Assembly: GCA_016647705.1 (NCBI GenBank)
Contig: CM028333.1
Span: forward strand, 22,500,243 to 22,564,242
Source of the DNA: Eucommia ulmoides
Lineage: Eukaryota; Streptophyta; Magnoliopsida; Garryales; Eucommiaceae
Direction: 5' to 3'
Length of the DNA: 64,000 nucleotides
The notes under the pieces are model-generated. The model saw only the letters and a list, made by a program, of their open reading frames with translations. It searched no databases and was not told the origin of the DNA. Made by a program: the position numbers and the translations under genes. Numbering within the stretch: the stretch's first letter is position 1; each line of letters starts with the position of its first letter. Of the stretch, positions 47,908 to 57,327 are shown piece after piece.

Positions 47908-48233
47908 ACTTTAATTTATAAAAATAAATAATTCGTAAAATAAATTAATTTAAACAACCAAATCGGAGCTAAGAGAAAATTGTGATTAATTCTTTCATTG
48001 TATTTAGGAAAATGAAGTCTAAGAGGGGAAGTGGGACAGCTGATCAGGTGCGAAAGGATGCACCGAAATTCTGTGACGTTAAGATCATATGCGAAGGAAA
48101 TGAATTGCCAGTTGAATCGACGGTCGATTCTCCTCCACGTAGCAGCCGCGGTAGCCCCCGCTCCACACAACAAGCGCAGACCCAAATCAACGAAATGTTC
48201 ATGTGCGGCTGCTTCAAATCCAAAATGAAGTAA
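34939..48233 (+). CDS. USP-domain (HUP-fold) protein gene, four exons, appears intact
   Basis: Exons are 34939-35308, 45810-45928, 46159-46274 and 48008-48233. Splice sites are canonical (GTGAGC, GACAG; AAG then GTAGTA, AAAAG; AAG then GTACAC, TTTAG) and phases match, giving 831 nt: 276 residues and a stop. The N-terminus is acidic (MAAAEDPNAINFSRPVIGEI, then a Glu-rich stretch to residue 55). The USP-like core follows: DVVYVGVL, SSMEALVWTLNHAV, VCLVHVFPVLKFIPTPLGNM, then QRAIRRDFLQKFINTCSASK, DTILIEGDSEAKAILDLIPI and LNIKRLVLGTHKSTLR. The last exon has SKRGSGTADQV, the UspA-type nucleotide-binding G-x-G-S signature region. It resembles plant stand-alone USP proteins related to the N-terminal domain of U-box kinases; their precise role is mostly unknown. 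There is no kinase or U-box part. The C-terminus ends MFMCGCFKSKMK, Cys- and Lys-rich, and could bind membranes. The ATG lies in a good context (GGAATGGCA). Confidence 0.82.
35657..40217 (-). mobile_element. Ty1/Copia retrotransposon with short LTRs, broken
   Basis: LTRs lie at 35657-35799 and 40058-40217. Both start TGTTAAGATAATT and end TTAACA, with a perfect 5-bp duplication ATTTA (35652-35656 and 40218-40222). Read on the minus strand, the primer-binding site TGCTATCAAGAG follows the LTR at 40057, and the polypurine tract TTGAGTTTGAGGGGGAA precedes the LTR at 35799. Parts on the minus strand are protease and pre-integrase (38.4-39.0 kb), integrase core (37.7-38.3 kb) and reverse transcriptase (36.3-37.6 kb). 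It is broken several times. The LTRs differ at roughly one base in eight over their alignable part by eye, suggesting an age of a few million years. It lies in intron 1 of the USP-domain gene, opposite in orientation. Confidence 0.85.
40218..40927. other. Intron remnant between two retroelements, with a G homopolymer
   Basis: AT-rich intron DNA of the USP-domain gene. A run of about 20 G lies at 40653-40672 (CAAATGGGG onward). No gene is recognised. Confidence 0.4.
41294..41459. repeat. 83-bp tandem duplication
   Basis: Two consecutive 83-bp units (41294-41376 and 41377-41459) starting TTTTTTGGTTCCAATTTC and ending GTTGTCATAGGA differ at a single visible base (TCATTC or TCGTTC). It is a recent local duplication inside the gag-type element. 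Confidence 0.85.
42232..42901 (+). mobile_element. TRIM array: three short LTRs, two internal parts
   Basis: LTR-like copies lie at 42232-42346, 42549-42665 and 42787-42901. They start TGTTGAATCCCACATCAATT (or a variant) and end with TTACA or CCTACA. The first is followed by the primer-binding word TGGTATCAGAGGC and the second by TGGTATTAGAGC. Internal parts are only about 120-200 bp. More internal-like sequence precedes the first LTR (GATATCCGTTTGTAATGG). The size and layout fit terminal-repeat retrotransposons in miniature joined in tandem by recombination. It encodes nothing and is diverged. Confidence 0.7.
44355..45407. mobile_element. PIF/Harbinger non-autonomous element with an internal minisatellite
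   Basis: The ends are CGGCATGTTTGGTTGG and its inverted copy CCAACCAAACATGCCG. They are flanked by TTA at 44352-44354 and 45408-45410. It is 1,053 bp long with no transposase. The subterminal parts repeat GGAATGGAATGG-like words. It lies in intron 1 of the USP-domain gene, less than 500 bp from exon 2. Confidence 0.82.
44600..45200. repeat. Minisatellite of TTCTGTTTTTGTTCTCAATT units
   Basis: About 600 bp of imperfect units of roughly 20-24 bp based on TTTTTGTTCTCAATTTTCTG, with higher-order alternation with TTCTCTAATTTT. It fills the middle of the PIF element. The Phe/Leu-rich open frames here are products of the repeat. Confidence 0.8.
46708..47790. mobile_element. Possible MULE-like element with about 150-bp inverted repeats in intron 3
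   Basis: The left arm (from AACACTTTGCACACCTGAAA) and the inverted right arm (GACACTTGATATCATGAAAT onward) share GAAATTTGA, TCACT, AGTC and ATTATTCTTGTT in the same order, at perhaps 60-65 percent by eye. The TRIM array at 46911-47463 would lie inside. No clear target duplication was found, so this is tentative. Confidence 0.4.
46911..47463 (-). mobile_element. Second TRIM array: three LTRs, two internal parts
   Basis: On the minus strand, LTR-like copies lie at 47463-47353, 47251-47133 and 47029-46911. They start TGTTAGGTTTATCCCACATC or a variant and end CACCTTATA, CTACCCTACA or CCACCTTACA. The first two are followed by primer-binding words, CTAATATCAGAGCTCATG and CTGGTATTAGAGCTCATG. Internal parts are about 100 bp. 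It has the same architecture as the array at 42232 but a different sequence. It lies in intron 3 of the USP-domain gene. Confidence 0.7.
47872..47905. repeat. (AT)n microsatellite
   Basis: About 17 AT units in intron 3 of the USP-domain gene, 100 bp before the last exon. Confidence 0.9.
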
Positions 48234-48248
48234 ATGTGAAAAGCACGC

Positions 48249-48253
48249 GCGGG

Positions 48254-48296
<43 letters not shown>

Positions 48297-48321
48297 ACGT
48301 GTTCGATCCACGTTCACCGCA
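48249..48321 (+). tRNA. tRNA-Phe (GAA)
   Basis: The 73-nt gene starts GCGGGGATAGCTCAG and ends CACCGCA. The anticodon loop is CTGAAGA with anticodon GAA between TCAGA and TCTGA stems. The D-arm GCTC/GAGC and T-arm ACGTG/CACGT are paired. Against the usual plant tRNA-Phe, from memory, the T-stem has a matched change of a G-C pair to A-T, as expected for a gene under selection. A TTTTT Pol III terminator follows at 48328-48332. The gene begins only 15 nt after the stop codon of the USP-domain gene, on the same strand, so Pol II transcripts of that gene probably contain it. Confidence 0.95.
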
Positions 48322-48327
48322 TTAACC

Positions 48328-48332
48328 TTTTT
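48328..48332 (+). terminator. Pol III terminator of tRNA-Phe
   Basis: TTTTT lies six bases after the discriminator base of the tRNA-Phe gene. Confidence 0.7.
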
Positions 48333-48525
48333 CACCAACGGAAAATGAGTTGGCCTTTTTGATAATTACCGTTTTCCTACTAATAGAAAACAGTGATAAA
48401 AAACAATGGCTTTGTGACTTGTTTCCTTCAAAAACCGTTGGAATCAAAATATCATATAATTTTTTTTAACTTTTTGCTGCGGAAATCTCGCTTTTAACCC
48501 TTGTTATTTAATATATTAAAATTAA

Positions 48526-49436
48526 GGAATAATGTCATTGATATCCCCTGTCATTTTACACTATATCAGATATCTCCCTTATTATTTTACAAATATCAGA
48601 GACCTCTCATGTCTTTTTTTCAAACACCACTTACCTCCCTTATTGATTAAAAAATAATAAATTTTTTTATTATAATACTAATTTTACCCTTCATTATTAA
48701 AAAAATAATTAAATAATCAAAAATTAAAATACATAAATAACCCTTTAATTTATAATATTCATCACCACCTCCTACCATCGCACCCACAGCCACCACCACC
48801 TCCTACCATCGCCACCACCCACCGACACCCTCCGCCGCCTCTTATCGCCACTAATATTTTCATGTAAAAAAACATAAATGTCATTACAAAAATATATTTT
48901 TATTCTTTTATTTAAAAATAAAAATAAATTCATTAATATCCTCTCTATTTGTTAGTTACTCTTTGCACCCATTAAAGTGCAATTTAGGACCAATCAAAAA
49001 TTTAGGGATAAAAGTAGCGATCTTCTTCTCTTCTTGATTATTTTATTTTTTTCATTTTGTTAAAAGAAAAAAAAAAAAAAAAAAGGTATTGTTTTTTAAT
49101 AAAAATGTTAGTGTAAAAGGTAAAGGATGGTGGCGTCGGATGGCGGTGGGAGGTGGTGGTGGGTGGTGGTGGGAGTTGGGCGGTGGCGGTGAGAGTTGGG
49201 TGGTGGTGAGAGGTAAATATAATTATTTAAAAAGTTAAGGGTAAAAAATATAATTTTTAAAATATAGGGGTGCTAATGAATTTTTTAAAAAAAAAAATAA
49301 CCTAAGAGCAATTTTGTCTAAAAGGAGGTAAGTGATATTTGAGAAAAAGATAAGGGAAGTCTCTGGTATTTACAAAATGATAGGAAAAGTATCTAATATA
49401 GTGCAAAATGACAGGGGAAGTCAATAGCATATACCC
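48526..49436. mobile_element. Non-autonomous MULE (911 bp) with inverted repeats and triplet repeats
   Basis: The left end GGAATAATGTCATTGATATC and the inverted right end GGGTATATGCTATTGACTTC match over about 200 bp; both contain CCCCTGTCATTTT, CACTATAT and CACTTACCTCC. A perfect 10-bp duplication TTAAAATTAA flanks the element (48516-48525 and 49437-49446). The interior holds CCACCACCTCCTACCATCG on one side and GGCGGTGGGAGGTGGTGG on the other, so even the middle can pair. There is no coding sequence. Confidence 0.78.
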
Positions 49437-49486
49437 TTAAAATTAAAGTATTCAAATTATGTCAAGTCAATCTCTCTATTAATTTT

Positions 49487-50660
49487 TAGAAAAAAAGTAC
49501 ATTTTAAACCCTCTAAATATTGACAGATTTTTAAATGGTCCATTTCCATTTGAGTTTTTTATTTTAAACCCTCTAGGTATCAACCCATTTTTATTCGGTC
49601 CTTCCGTTAAAAAATCTATCAAACATAACATAATAGAGGGGCAAATATGTCTTTTTACATATTTTTAATTTTTTAATAATTTTTTCTTTTTCTTTTTTTG
49701 ATCTCCCGCTCAACTTTCTCTCTCTCTCTCTTCCTCCTTCCTTCTTCCACCCTCTCTCCTTCCCTTATTCCCTCTCTCTTTCTATTTCTCCTCTCTCATT
49801 CTCTCCCTCTCCCCACCGGCTGGAATAAGGGGTAGAATCACCCCCTCTTACGGGACCCCCACAACACAGGGTGAACACCCCCTGTTGAAGGGGCAACCAC
49901 CCACCCCAATTGGTAATATCTCGACTTCACATGTCTGAGAAACAAACCTAATACAGATTGCTACTTCTGTTGAAACAAACTTTAACAGGGTTCGCTTCCT
50001 GATCAATTTCGACCATCGGAGAGTGATCTGCGATACTGGGTGAATTCCTGTCAGAGGAGACCTGTACGGACCCTTAGCATTGTTCATGTTCATCATCGAT
50101 CTCCCCATCACACCACTGTTGGCATAAATATAGTGACTTCCGGTGCTGGTGAATTCCTGCCAAATAAGACTTGGGTTTTGTAACCTCTCTCTCTAGCTAA
50201 AACCAACCACCACTACAACAAGAGCTTTGATTTCTTCACCAAAACATTAGAGAACCAAGTAAAGAATGTTTTAGAGAGAGAAATTAGAGAGAGTTGCCAT
50301 CTCCACCACCGTCGTCGCCTTCAATTGCTCGTCGTCGAAAACCCAAAAGAAACAGAGGCCCAATAGTGCCACAGCAAATATTCAGTACCACTACCATCAC
50401 AACAAATATTCCCAATGGTGCCACTATCGTAGCAAATATTCTCTATCATCGTCAACATTACCACTATGACAGCAAATATTTGCTATCACCACCAACACTG
50501 CAATAAATATTCATTATCATCACTACCAATACAACAATTATTAAATATCACCACCGTCACCCCAATAAATATCCAATATCACCCTGCCACCACTGTAAAT
50601 ATTTAATATCACCACTGCCGTCGCCACAACCACAATGAGTATTCAATATCACCGTCGTCG
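49487..50660. mobile_element. MULE-related fragment sharing TIR sequence with the ERF Pack-MULE
   Basis: The start (GTACATTTTAAACCCTCTAA) and the following words CGGTCCTTCCGTTAAAAAAT, CTTTTTACATATTTTTAATT and CTCCCGCTCAACTTTCTCTC match the inverted right end of the element at 52365-53888. So does a block with GGGTGAACACCCCCTGTTGA. The opposite end was not found. The right part (50280-50660) is rich in CACCACCGTCGTCGCC-type triplets and AACAAATATT repeats. No gene is recognised. Confidence 0.5.
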
Positions 50661-50699
50661 CCGCCGTAGTAAATAATAAAAAATGAACAATAAATATCA

Positions 50700-51269
50700 A
50701 AATTATATAATTAAAAATAGCAAAAATATAAAATTTTATTTTGACATGGACCAAACTAGATCTAAAAATTTAAATTGCAAAAAACACATTAAGAAAAAAA
50801 ATTAAAAACAAATCAAAATTACAAAATAAACCATATCTTAAAAAATAAATCTTGAAAAAAAAAAAAAAAAGGCTAGATCTAGGCCACCAGCTGATATAGT
50901 GGTGACCAGTCAAAAACTGGTTGTACGGCCAAATCAAGATCAAATATGACTGTAGCAGGCAAGATTTGGGCCAACACCATGATTTGGCCCTAGTCTAGAT
51001 CTGCACCATCACCACCAGATCTGATAGTGGCAGCCATGTTTTGGAGAAAGAAATAGAGAGAGAGACTTCTGATGTTGATGGTGGGGACTAGTGGTGATGT
51101 CGCGAGGTGGTGGCCAGTGGTGATGTCGCAGAGCAAACGGTAATGTAGAGGTAGCTGATGGTGTGGAGTTGCAGCCGGTGGTAGTATTGGTGGGGGAGGA
51201 GCCAAAAAATAGAGAGAGAAAGAGATGACATGGCTATGGGTGGGCTAGGACGATTTGAGCCAAAATCGC
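50700..51269. other. Region without a recognised gene
   Basis: AT-rich DNA followed by GTGGTGATG-type low-complexity sequence (51000-51200). Open frames here lack family motifs. It is likely transposon-derived. Confidence 0.3.
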
Positions 51270-51839
51270 AGACCAAACAAATACTAGGTCGGTTGAACTA
51301 ATTTAAACCGTGGGCCGCCCAATGATGTGTAGGTTGGGGCCGATTAGAGATTGTCGATTTGCTAGTTTAAACCGTGGGTTGCCCAATAATGTGCGAGGTG
51401 AGCCTATTTTCAGGTTTGACTAATTTGAACCATGGACTACCCAAGTATTTTCTGCTTGGGCCTAGAAATATAATAAATATTATTAAAAATAAAAATCGTT
51501 ACATTATTAAAACTTGCAGAAAAATTGCCACAAAATTACAATAACACAAAAGCAAGAAAAGAAATTATAATGTAATTTGTAAATCATCACAAAAAATAGG
51601 AAAAAAAATTATTATGAAAGTAAATAATAAAGTCTAAACCTGCAAACTTAATAAATACTTCGGTCGGGTGGGTTGAGCCCATAAAAAAATGGCTCAAACC
51701 GTAACTCAGCCATCCACGTGCAAGTTTCAGGGTTTAACACCTGCGCGATGAGCGGATTAGTTTTGGGCGGGTTTTTTTTGCAATGGGGGTTTGGCGGGTT
51801 GGACGGGGTTGGCGGTTTGGCCCAATTCGCTGCACACTC
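51270..51839. mobile_element. hAT-like element end
   Basis: It ends TTCGCTGCACACTCCTA, the inverse of the common hAT terminus TAGGAGTGTGCA. GGCGGGTT and GTTTGGCGG repeats precede it. TTTAAACCGTGGG occurs twice (51301 and 51367) with a variant at 51425. The other terminus was not found, so the start is only where the related repeats begin. Confidence 0.4.
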
Positions 51840-52027
51840 CTAGATATGGCTATAGAGAAAAATTGATACAGAGCTTTTTGCAATTTGCACTCTTGAAGTT
51901 TTGCTGAAATCCCACTTTACCCCTTATCCTTTCAATTTGAGCGCAAATCTTCTCACTTTGTTCCAAATTGTTAACTCTGTTTTTTTTTTTTTTTTTTTTT
52001 TTTTTGGGGGGGGGGGGGAGAGGGTGG

Positions 52028-52175
52028 GTTTGAAGTCTAAGAGGGGAAGTGGGACAGCTGATCACATGCGAAAGGATGCACCAGAATTCTGTGAGGTTAA
52101 GAAGTAGCAGCGTCGTATCCCCCGCTCCACACAACAAGCGCAGACCCAAACCAACGAATTGTTCAGGTGCAACGT
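52028..52175 (+). pseudogene. Degraded duplicate of the last exon of the USP-domain gene
   Basis: GAAGTCTAAGAGGGGAAGTG and the following sequence match 48014 onward (residues SKRGSGTAD of exon 4). It then skips a block, resumes with CGCTCCACACAACAAGCGCA and decays. A T run and a G run (51980-52018) precede it. A tRNA-Phe relic and homologous downstream flank follow, so the copied unit covered about 48012-48410. No other exons of the gene are present here. Confidence 0.8.
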
Positions 52176-52206
52176 AAATAGAAATAAATATTATTGATCA
52201 AAGGTT

Positions 52207-52216
52207 CTCAGCACAC

Positions 52217-52254
<38 letters not shown>

Positions 52255-52279
52255 GCGTCTTCGATCCACGCTCACCGCA
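52207..52279 (+). pseudogene. tRNA-Phe pseudogene
   Basis: From CTCAGTTGGGAGAGCG to CTCACCGCA it matches the tRNA at 48249, including the GAA anticodon. The 5' acceptor strand and first bases (GCGGGGATAG) are lost, so the acceptor stem cannot form. The T-stem side GCGTC also fails to pair fully with CACGC. It retains the presumably ancestral G-C pair that the intact copy has changed to A-T. Confidence 0.85.
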
Positions 52280-52364
52280 TATCACGTTTTACAATTTCTA
52301 CCTATGGAAAATGAGGTGGCATAATTACTAGAAAACAATGGTAATATAAACGTGTTTATTATTT

Positions 52365-53888
52365 GGGAAAAGTATTGACATATTTTTAAATGGTCCTTCT
52401 CCATTTGAGCATTTCATTTTAAACCCTCTAGGTATCAATACATTTTTATTCGGTCCTACCGTTAGAAATTCTATCAAAACTAACAGAATATTGAGGGTAA
52501 ATTTGTCATTTTATATTTTTTTATTTTTCAATAATTTTATACCTAAAGTCAAAGTTTGTCATAATCCTTCTATACACTTTATATAACCTTACTCCCTCTT
52601 TTCCACTCCAACAAGAACCCTTGAATAACAACGATTAATCAACTCCCTCGTGCGCCCCTTCTCTCTCTAGATTCTCTTTCTAAACTCATTTTCTTCTTTT
52701 AGCTTTTTTCCTCTCTCTCTCTCTAGATTCTCTCTCTAAGTGTTGTACGATAAATCATCAATGGCGTCGCAGGATAAAATTAAAGCATTAGAACTGATTC
52801 AACAACACCTGTTTGACGATGCAGCTTTCGTGGGGAATTATTTCGTCTCCAATTCATCCCCAACTCATTTTTTGCAGAATTCGAGTTCTGGGTTTGTTTC
52901 TGATTCTTGCAATAGAGGGTTGAATTTCAAAATTTCGAACTTTTTTTGTTATAAAGCCATGAAGGGAGATGGGTTCGATCAATTTGAGTTCGAAACGAAG
53001 CCTGAAATAGTTGTTTCGAATTCGAAGAAGCAGAGGGGTAGCTTCGGTGATCGGAAGCCGAAGATGAATATTTCGATCCCACCGACGGTGGCAACGAAGA
53101 GAATTGAGTGGTCGAAAATGGGTAATGGACATCAGGCGACGGAGAAGGCAAAGGATAACAAAGCGGAGGATTCCAGTGAGAAGAGACACTATAGGGGAGT
53201 CTGGCAGCAGCCGTGGGGAAAATTCGTGGCGGAGATACAGGATCCCAACAAGAAAGGGGCTCGGGTTTGGCTTGGAACGTTCAACACTGTCGTGGAAGCG
53301 GCGAAAGCATATGACAGAACGGCGTTCAGGCTCTAGGGAAGCAAAGCCATACTCAATTTTCCACTTGAAATAGAGAACCACCTGCTGAAAATAGACCCAC
53401 CGGCGAATGATAGCTAGAAAGAGCCAAAGAGTCGGGGATTAAAGAGAAAGAGAGGAAAGAAGTGAAAAGGGAGAAGGACTCGTCAATAAAAGAAATTTTG
53501 GGTTCTTGTTGCATGGGGGTGTTTCACCCCCTATTTTTCACACGGGGTGAACACCCCTTGTTTTCAATAGGGGTGAAAACACCCCCTTAACATGGGGTGT
53601 TCTCATAGAGAAGAAGGGAGAGAAAGTTGAGCGGGAGAGAGAGGAAGGGAATGGGGAGGAGGAAGAGAGAGATTAGGGGGAAAAAAAAGAAAAAAAAATT
53701 ATTAAAAAATTAAAAATATGTAAAAAGACTATTTTGTCTCTCTATTCCATTAGATTTGATGTATTTTTTAACAGAATGACCATTTAAAAATATGCTGATA
53801 CATAAAGGGTTTAAAATGAAATGCTAAAAAAGAAATAGACCATTTAGAAATCCGTCAATACCTAGAGGGTTTAAAATGTATTTTTCCC
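52365..53888. mobile_element. Pack-MULE carrying an ERF gene
   Basis: This 1,524-bp element starts GGGAAAAGTATTGACATATT and ends GTTTAAAATGTATTTTTCCC. The terminal regions are inverted copies over about 180 bp; both contain AAATGGTC, CATTTCATTTTAAACCCT, TATCA and ATTTTTC/TAATAATTTT. The left copy lacks a short block near its tip. A perfect 9-bp duplication TTATTATTT flanks it (52356-52364 and 53889-53897). A complete-looking gene unit, with pyrimidine-rich leader and ERF coding region, sits between the repeats. No transposase is present. Confidence 0.85.
52761..53416 (+). pseudogene. AP2/ERF transcription factor gene inside a Pack-MULE, with a premature stop
   Basis: The ATG at 52761 follows a CTCTCTCT-rich leader. 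The protein opens [20 protein letters not shown] and has one AP2/ERF domain near its C-terminus: [40 protein letters not shown] and [13 protein letters not shown] stop (53334-53336) follows, after which GSKAILNFPLE continues in frame to a second stop at 53416. The layout resembles group IX ERFs (ERF5/6/105 type), which bind GCC boxes in defence and stress responses. Of the domain's known DNA contacts, the arginines of the family motif RGVRQRPWG are W and Q here, and the arginine of EIRD is Q. The first Arg, Trp of PWG, Glu, ARV and VWL are kept. The product would be a truncated ERF with impaired DNA binding. Confidence 0.82.
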
Positions 53889-53897
53889 TTATTATTT

Positions 53898-55390
53898 TTA
53901 ATCTAAGCTTTATAAAGGAGGCTACCATTGACTATTCATCTGAACTATAAATTTGGTAATTTTTGTAAGGCTAATATACATTTTTTTTTTTTTTTTACAA
54001 AACACAAAAAAAATATTTAAAATAAATATTATTTATTCTTTAAATTTCTAACACATATATGAGGGAGGGAGGAGGGGAAAAAGATGAAAAAGAAACAGAG
54101 AAGGAGAAAGAGGTGGTGCCGGCGGGGGCAGAGGGTGGGGAGCTGATGAGGGGAGAGGGGGTTAGTGCATTTTTTGAAAAATTAATGGGTAGAAAAAAGA
54201 AGTGAATATATTTTAAGGGTAAAAGAGTAATTTTAAAAGAGAAATTTTATTCTATTTAAAAAAAAAAAAAAAGGTAAAGATATGTTTCGAACTTAGTCTA
54301 TGAGCGTTAGATGAGGATTTTTTATATTTTTTGCATTTTAATTATCTTGTCATTTGATTTATGCCGTTTGGCCGTTTATTTAAAATAAAAAATACAAAAA
54401 TATGTCATTATATTGTTGCTACACCCAAATTTGCATTGCAAAAAAAACAATATTAAAAAAATAATTTTATTTTTTGTAAGAATTAACTCCTATAAGCTTT
54501 GTAGCGAGTTCAATGGTTCGATTAAATAGAGTAGAAGTTAGAAACGGCCGGTTTAGAGAATCACTTCTCTCAATAAGTCGTTTCATTGAAATTCGCATAA
54601 GTTTTGTAGGGATTAATTTCGACAAAATTTGTTTCTGCAACGTCCACTTGATTCTCATCTCCATAGATTTGAGGGGATGTCAAATCGAGACTCTTTAACT
54701 TAATTGGAAAAATTGAGAAAGTAGATATTCCATGATATTGCATTCACATAAAACTCAATATAATACTCCATGTCATTTTGCATATTTTCGTTTTGCATCA
54801 CTTAGAATACATGTTTAGGGCAATTTCTACCACATACACTTTTCATGTTTTATAACATTATATATGCTATTCTACATTCTATAATTCATGCCATCGAACT
54901 ATTTTTTTACCATTTAGTATATGCATGTTTAAGACACGTACACTACTTACACTTTTTATATTCATTCTCATATAGGCTATTTATGTATGTCATATTAGTG
55001 ATGTTAGACATTATATCTCTTCCCCATATAGAATAGAAAATCATAAGGATATACTTAAGTATGTTATTATACTTAGGTTAGAAAACATGTTTTTCATCCT
55101 TTTAGCATCCACTTTACACGTAGTCTCGACGTCATAATTCCTTTACAAAGAATATAGTTATGTTAACTCATTTAGGTCTATAATTCATTCACGTATTCAT
55201 ATCCCTTGCATTGGTATGCTTAAATTAAATTGTTTTGCAACAAAACAAATCATAAAAAATCACAAACATGCTATTTCGTTTTTTCCAAGCACCAACTTAA
55301 GTCATTCCATCACAAAATAAAAACGTTCTTGCAAAAATAAAAGCAGGTTCATATCACGTTATTTTAACATCATTAACCTCAGGTTTTGTA
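53898..55390. other. AT-rich region with purine-rich block, no recognised gene
   Basis: It contains a GAGGGAGGGAGGAGGGG and GGTGGTGCCGGCGGGGG block (54060-54160), poly-A/T tracts and AT-rich DNA. Short frames have no family motifs. It is probably old transposon debris. Confidence 0.3.
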
Positions 55391-57138
55391 TGTCACAACC
55401 CACCCCAATTTCACAATATTCGTGGGCCGGTGTGACAACAATACTACTTTTCCAGCAATGACTAACTCGAATTAAAATACCTTACACAAAAAGAGAATAT
55501 TATTTACTATAGTCAACAAAAATACATACATCCCCTTTTCTTGAGACTTTCTTGCTCTTACAACAACAACGCTAGTTCATTCTTTTACTAATCACCATCT
55601 ACCACCAAAAGCAAAAAGAATCACTATCGAGATACTCCCCGCTATGGCCCTTCAAGAATCGACCTACTGTCAGTAGGGGACAAACGTTTCTCTACAGCAC
55701 CTGCGAGTGTACTGCCTTCTTAGTATTTTTTTTTAAAAAACATAACTTCAAAATAATTATACATTCTCAACACCTTTTAAAGCAAAGATTGAGCGTAATT
55801 ATACGAATACCAGCATACGAACATCTCCTCTTAAAGTAAATAGTGAAAATAAATAAGCGATTATATAATTATATATCTCACTAATCCATTCAGTGTAAAA
55901 CCATATCAATCATTATATGCAATAAATCACCAATCATAGTAAAAACATCCCATTTCATTATTTATCTATTCACCAGCATACACACCGACGAAACCATAGT
56001 GATCGTTTTAACCTCACGATCGGGAGTTGCAACGGTACCGTAACCATCCATAGGATATGCCTTCCTAGCGGACCTAACTGCGCAGATCACCGCCAACCGG
56101 ACGTCTCCGGAGGCTAATAATATAAATCACCACATAACGTCAATCACCATAACCAATATCCATCCGCCGAACCACCCTCCGGACAGACCATGATAAGAAT
56201 CACCACCTGCCAGACCACCCTCCGGACAGGACATAAACTATGGCATAGTTTAATTAACAACACAATTTCAAATAACAACACCATCGTAAATTTAGTTACC
56301 GTCAATTTCCAACAAAATTATTTATAATATTCCTCCTTTTGAAACCCTAACAATTTCCACGGAAATTTATTTTTACCAACTCATACAAAACCGGCTCGAT
56401 CCACCATATTTATAAAATCATGCAGTTTAATAAACATTTAAATCGACATATAGAAAAATAATTTTATAAGAAGACAGTACACTCACCTGAAAATTTGTAC
56501 TCGCAAGCCCCCCTAGAATATGCTTCTGCTCCCCACCGCCTAAGCGGAAATACACTGCCTAGGCGAACAGGCGATTCTTGCTCTCTGTTGTTTTACCGCC
56601 TAAGCGATCTTCCACCACCTAAGCGATCACGAAATTTCTGGCTCTCTGTTGTTTTACCACCTAAGCAATATTTCACCGCCTAAGCGGTCCTAGCTTCGTC
56701 CCTGACAGAACAGAACAGAACAGACCAGTCTTTTTCCTCCTTCTCGTCACCAACTCCGGCCCTTAAATCCTTCGCTCCACCTTCACGATCAACCGTCCCA
56801 AGTTTACGCTGATAAAACCCACCTCATTCCCTTCACTCTAGCTAAAACACCCACTAAAATAATACCCCAAACCAACGGTTGTAATTCTAAACAGCAAAAA
56901 CAGGGCACAGTCCTTCACCCACACATACCTGTTTCCATATGACCCCAGAACATGTCACACTTGCACCCTCCTACAACCCGAACAACTATCAGCCTTGGGA
57001 GAACACCCTGAACCCGCACTAGTGATTTCCGGCAACCTTTCCGATGGCTTCTTCTTCATCTTCGCTTTTCTCTCTCTCTCTCTCTCTTTCTCATTTTCTT
57101 GTTTCTTCTAGAATGATGGTTACCCTCCCTAACCACAA

Positions 57139-57202
<64 letters not shown>

Positions 57203-57270
57203 ATGAATTAATGGAGTAGGATCATGCCACGTTGCCTCATTCCCCTCTCTTTCTCCCGGCATGGCTCACG

Positions 57271-57327
<57 letters not shown>

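Noticed and set aside
47916-48338. Minus-strand frame of 140 codons with VDRTRDLQIFSLTLSQLSYP
   Set aside because: This is the antisense reading of the tRNA-Phe and exon 4, a frequent false gene call.
15560-51839. Pairing of the hAT-like ends at 15560 and 51839 as one element
   Set aside because: They are 36 kb apart with many unrelated complete insertions and a host gene between them; each is more simply a separate fragment.
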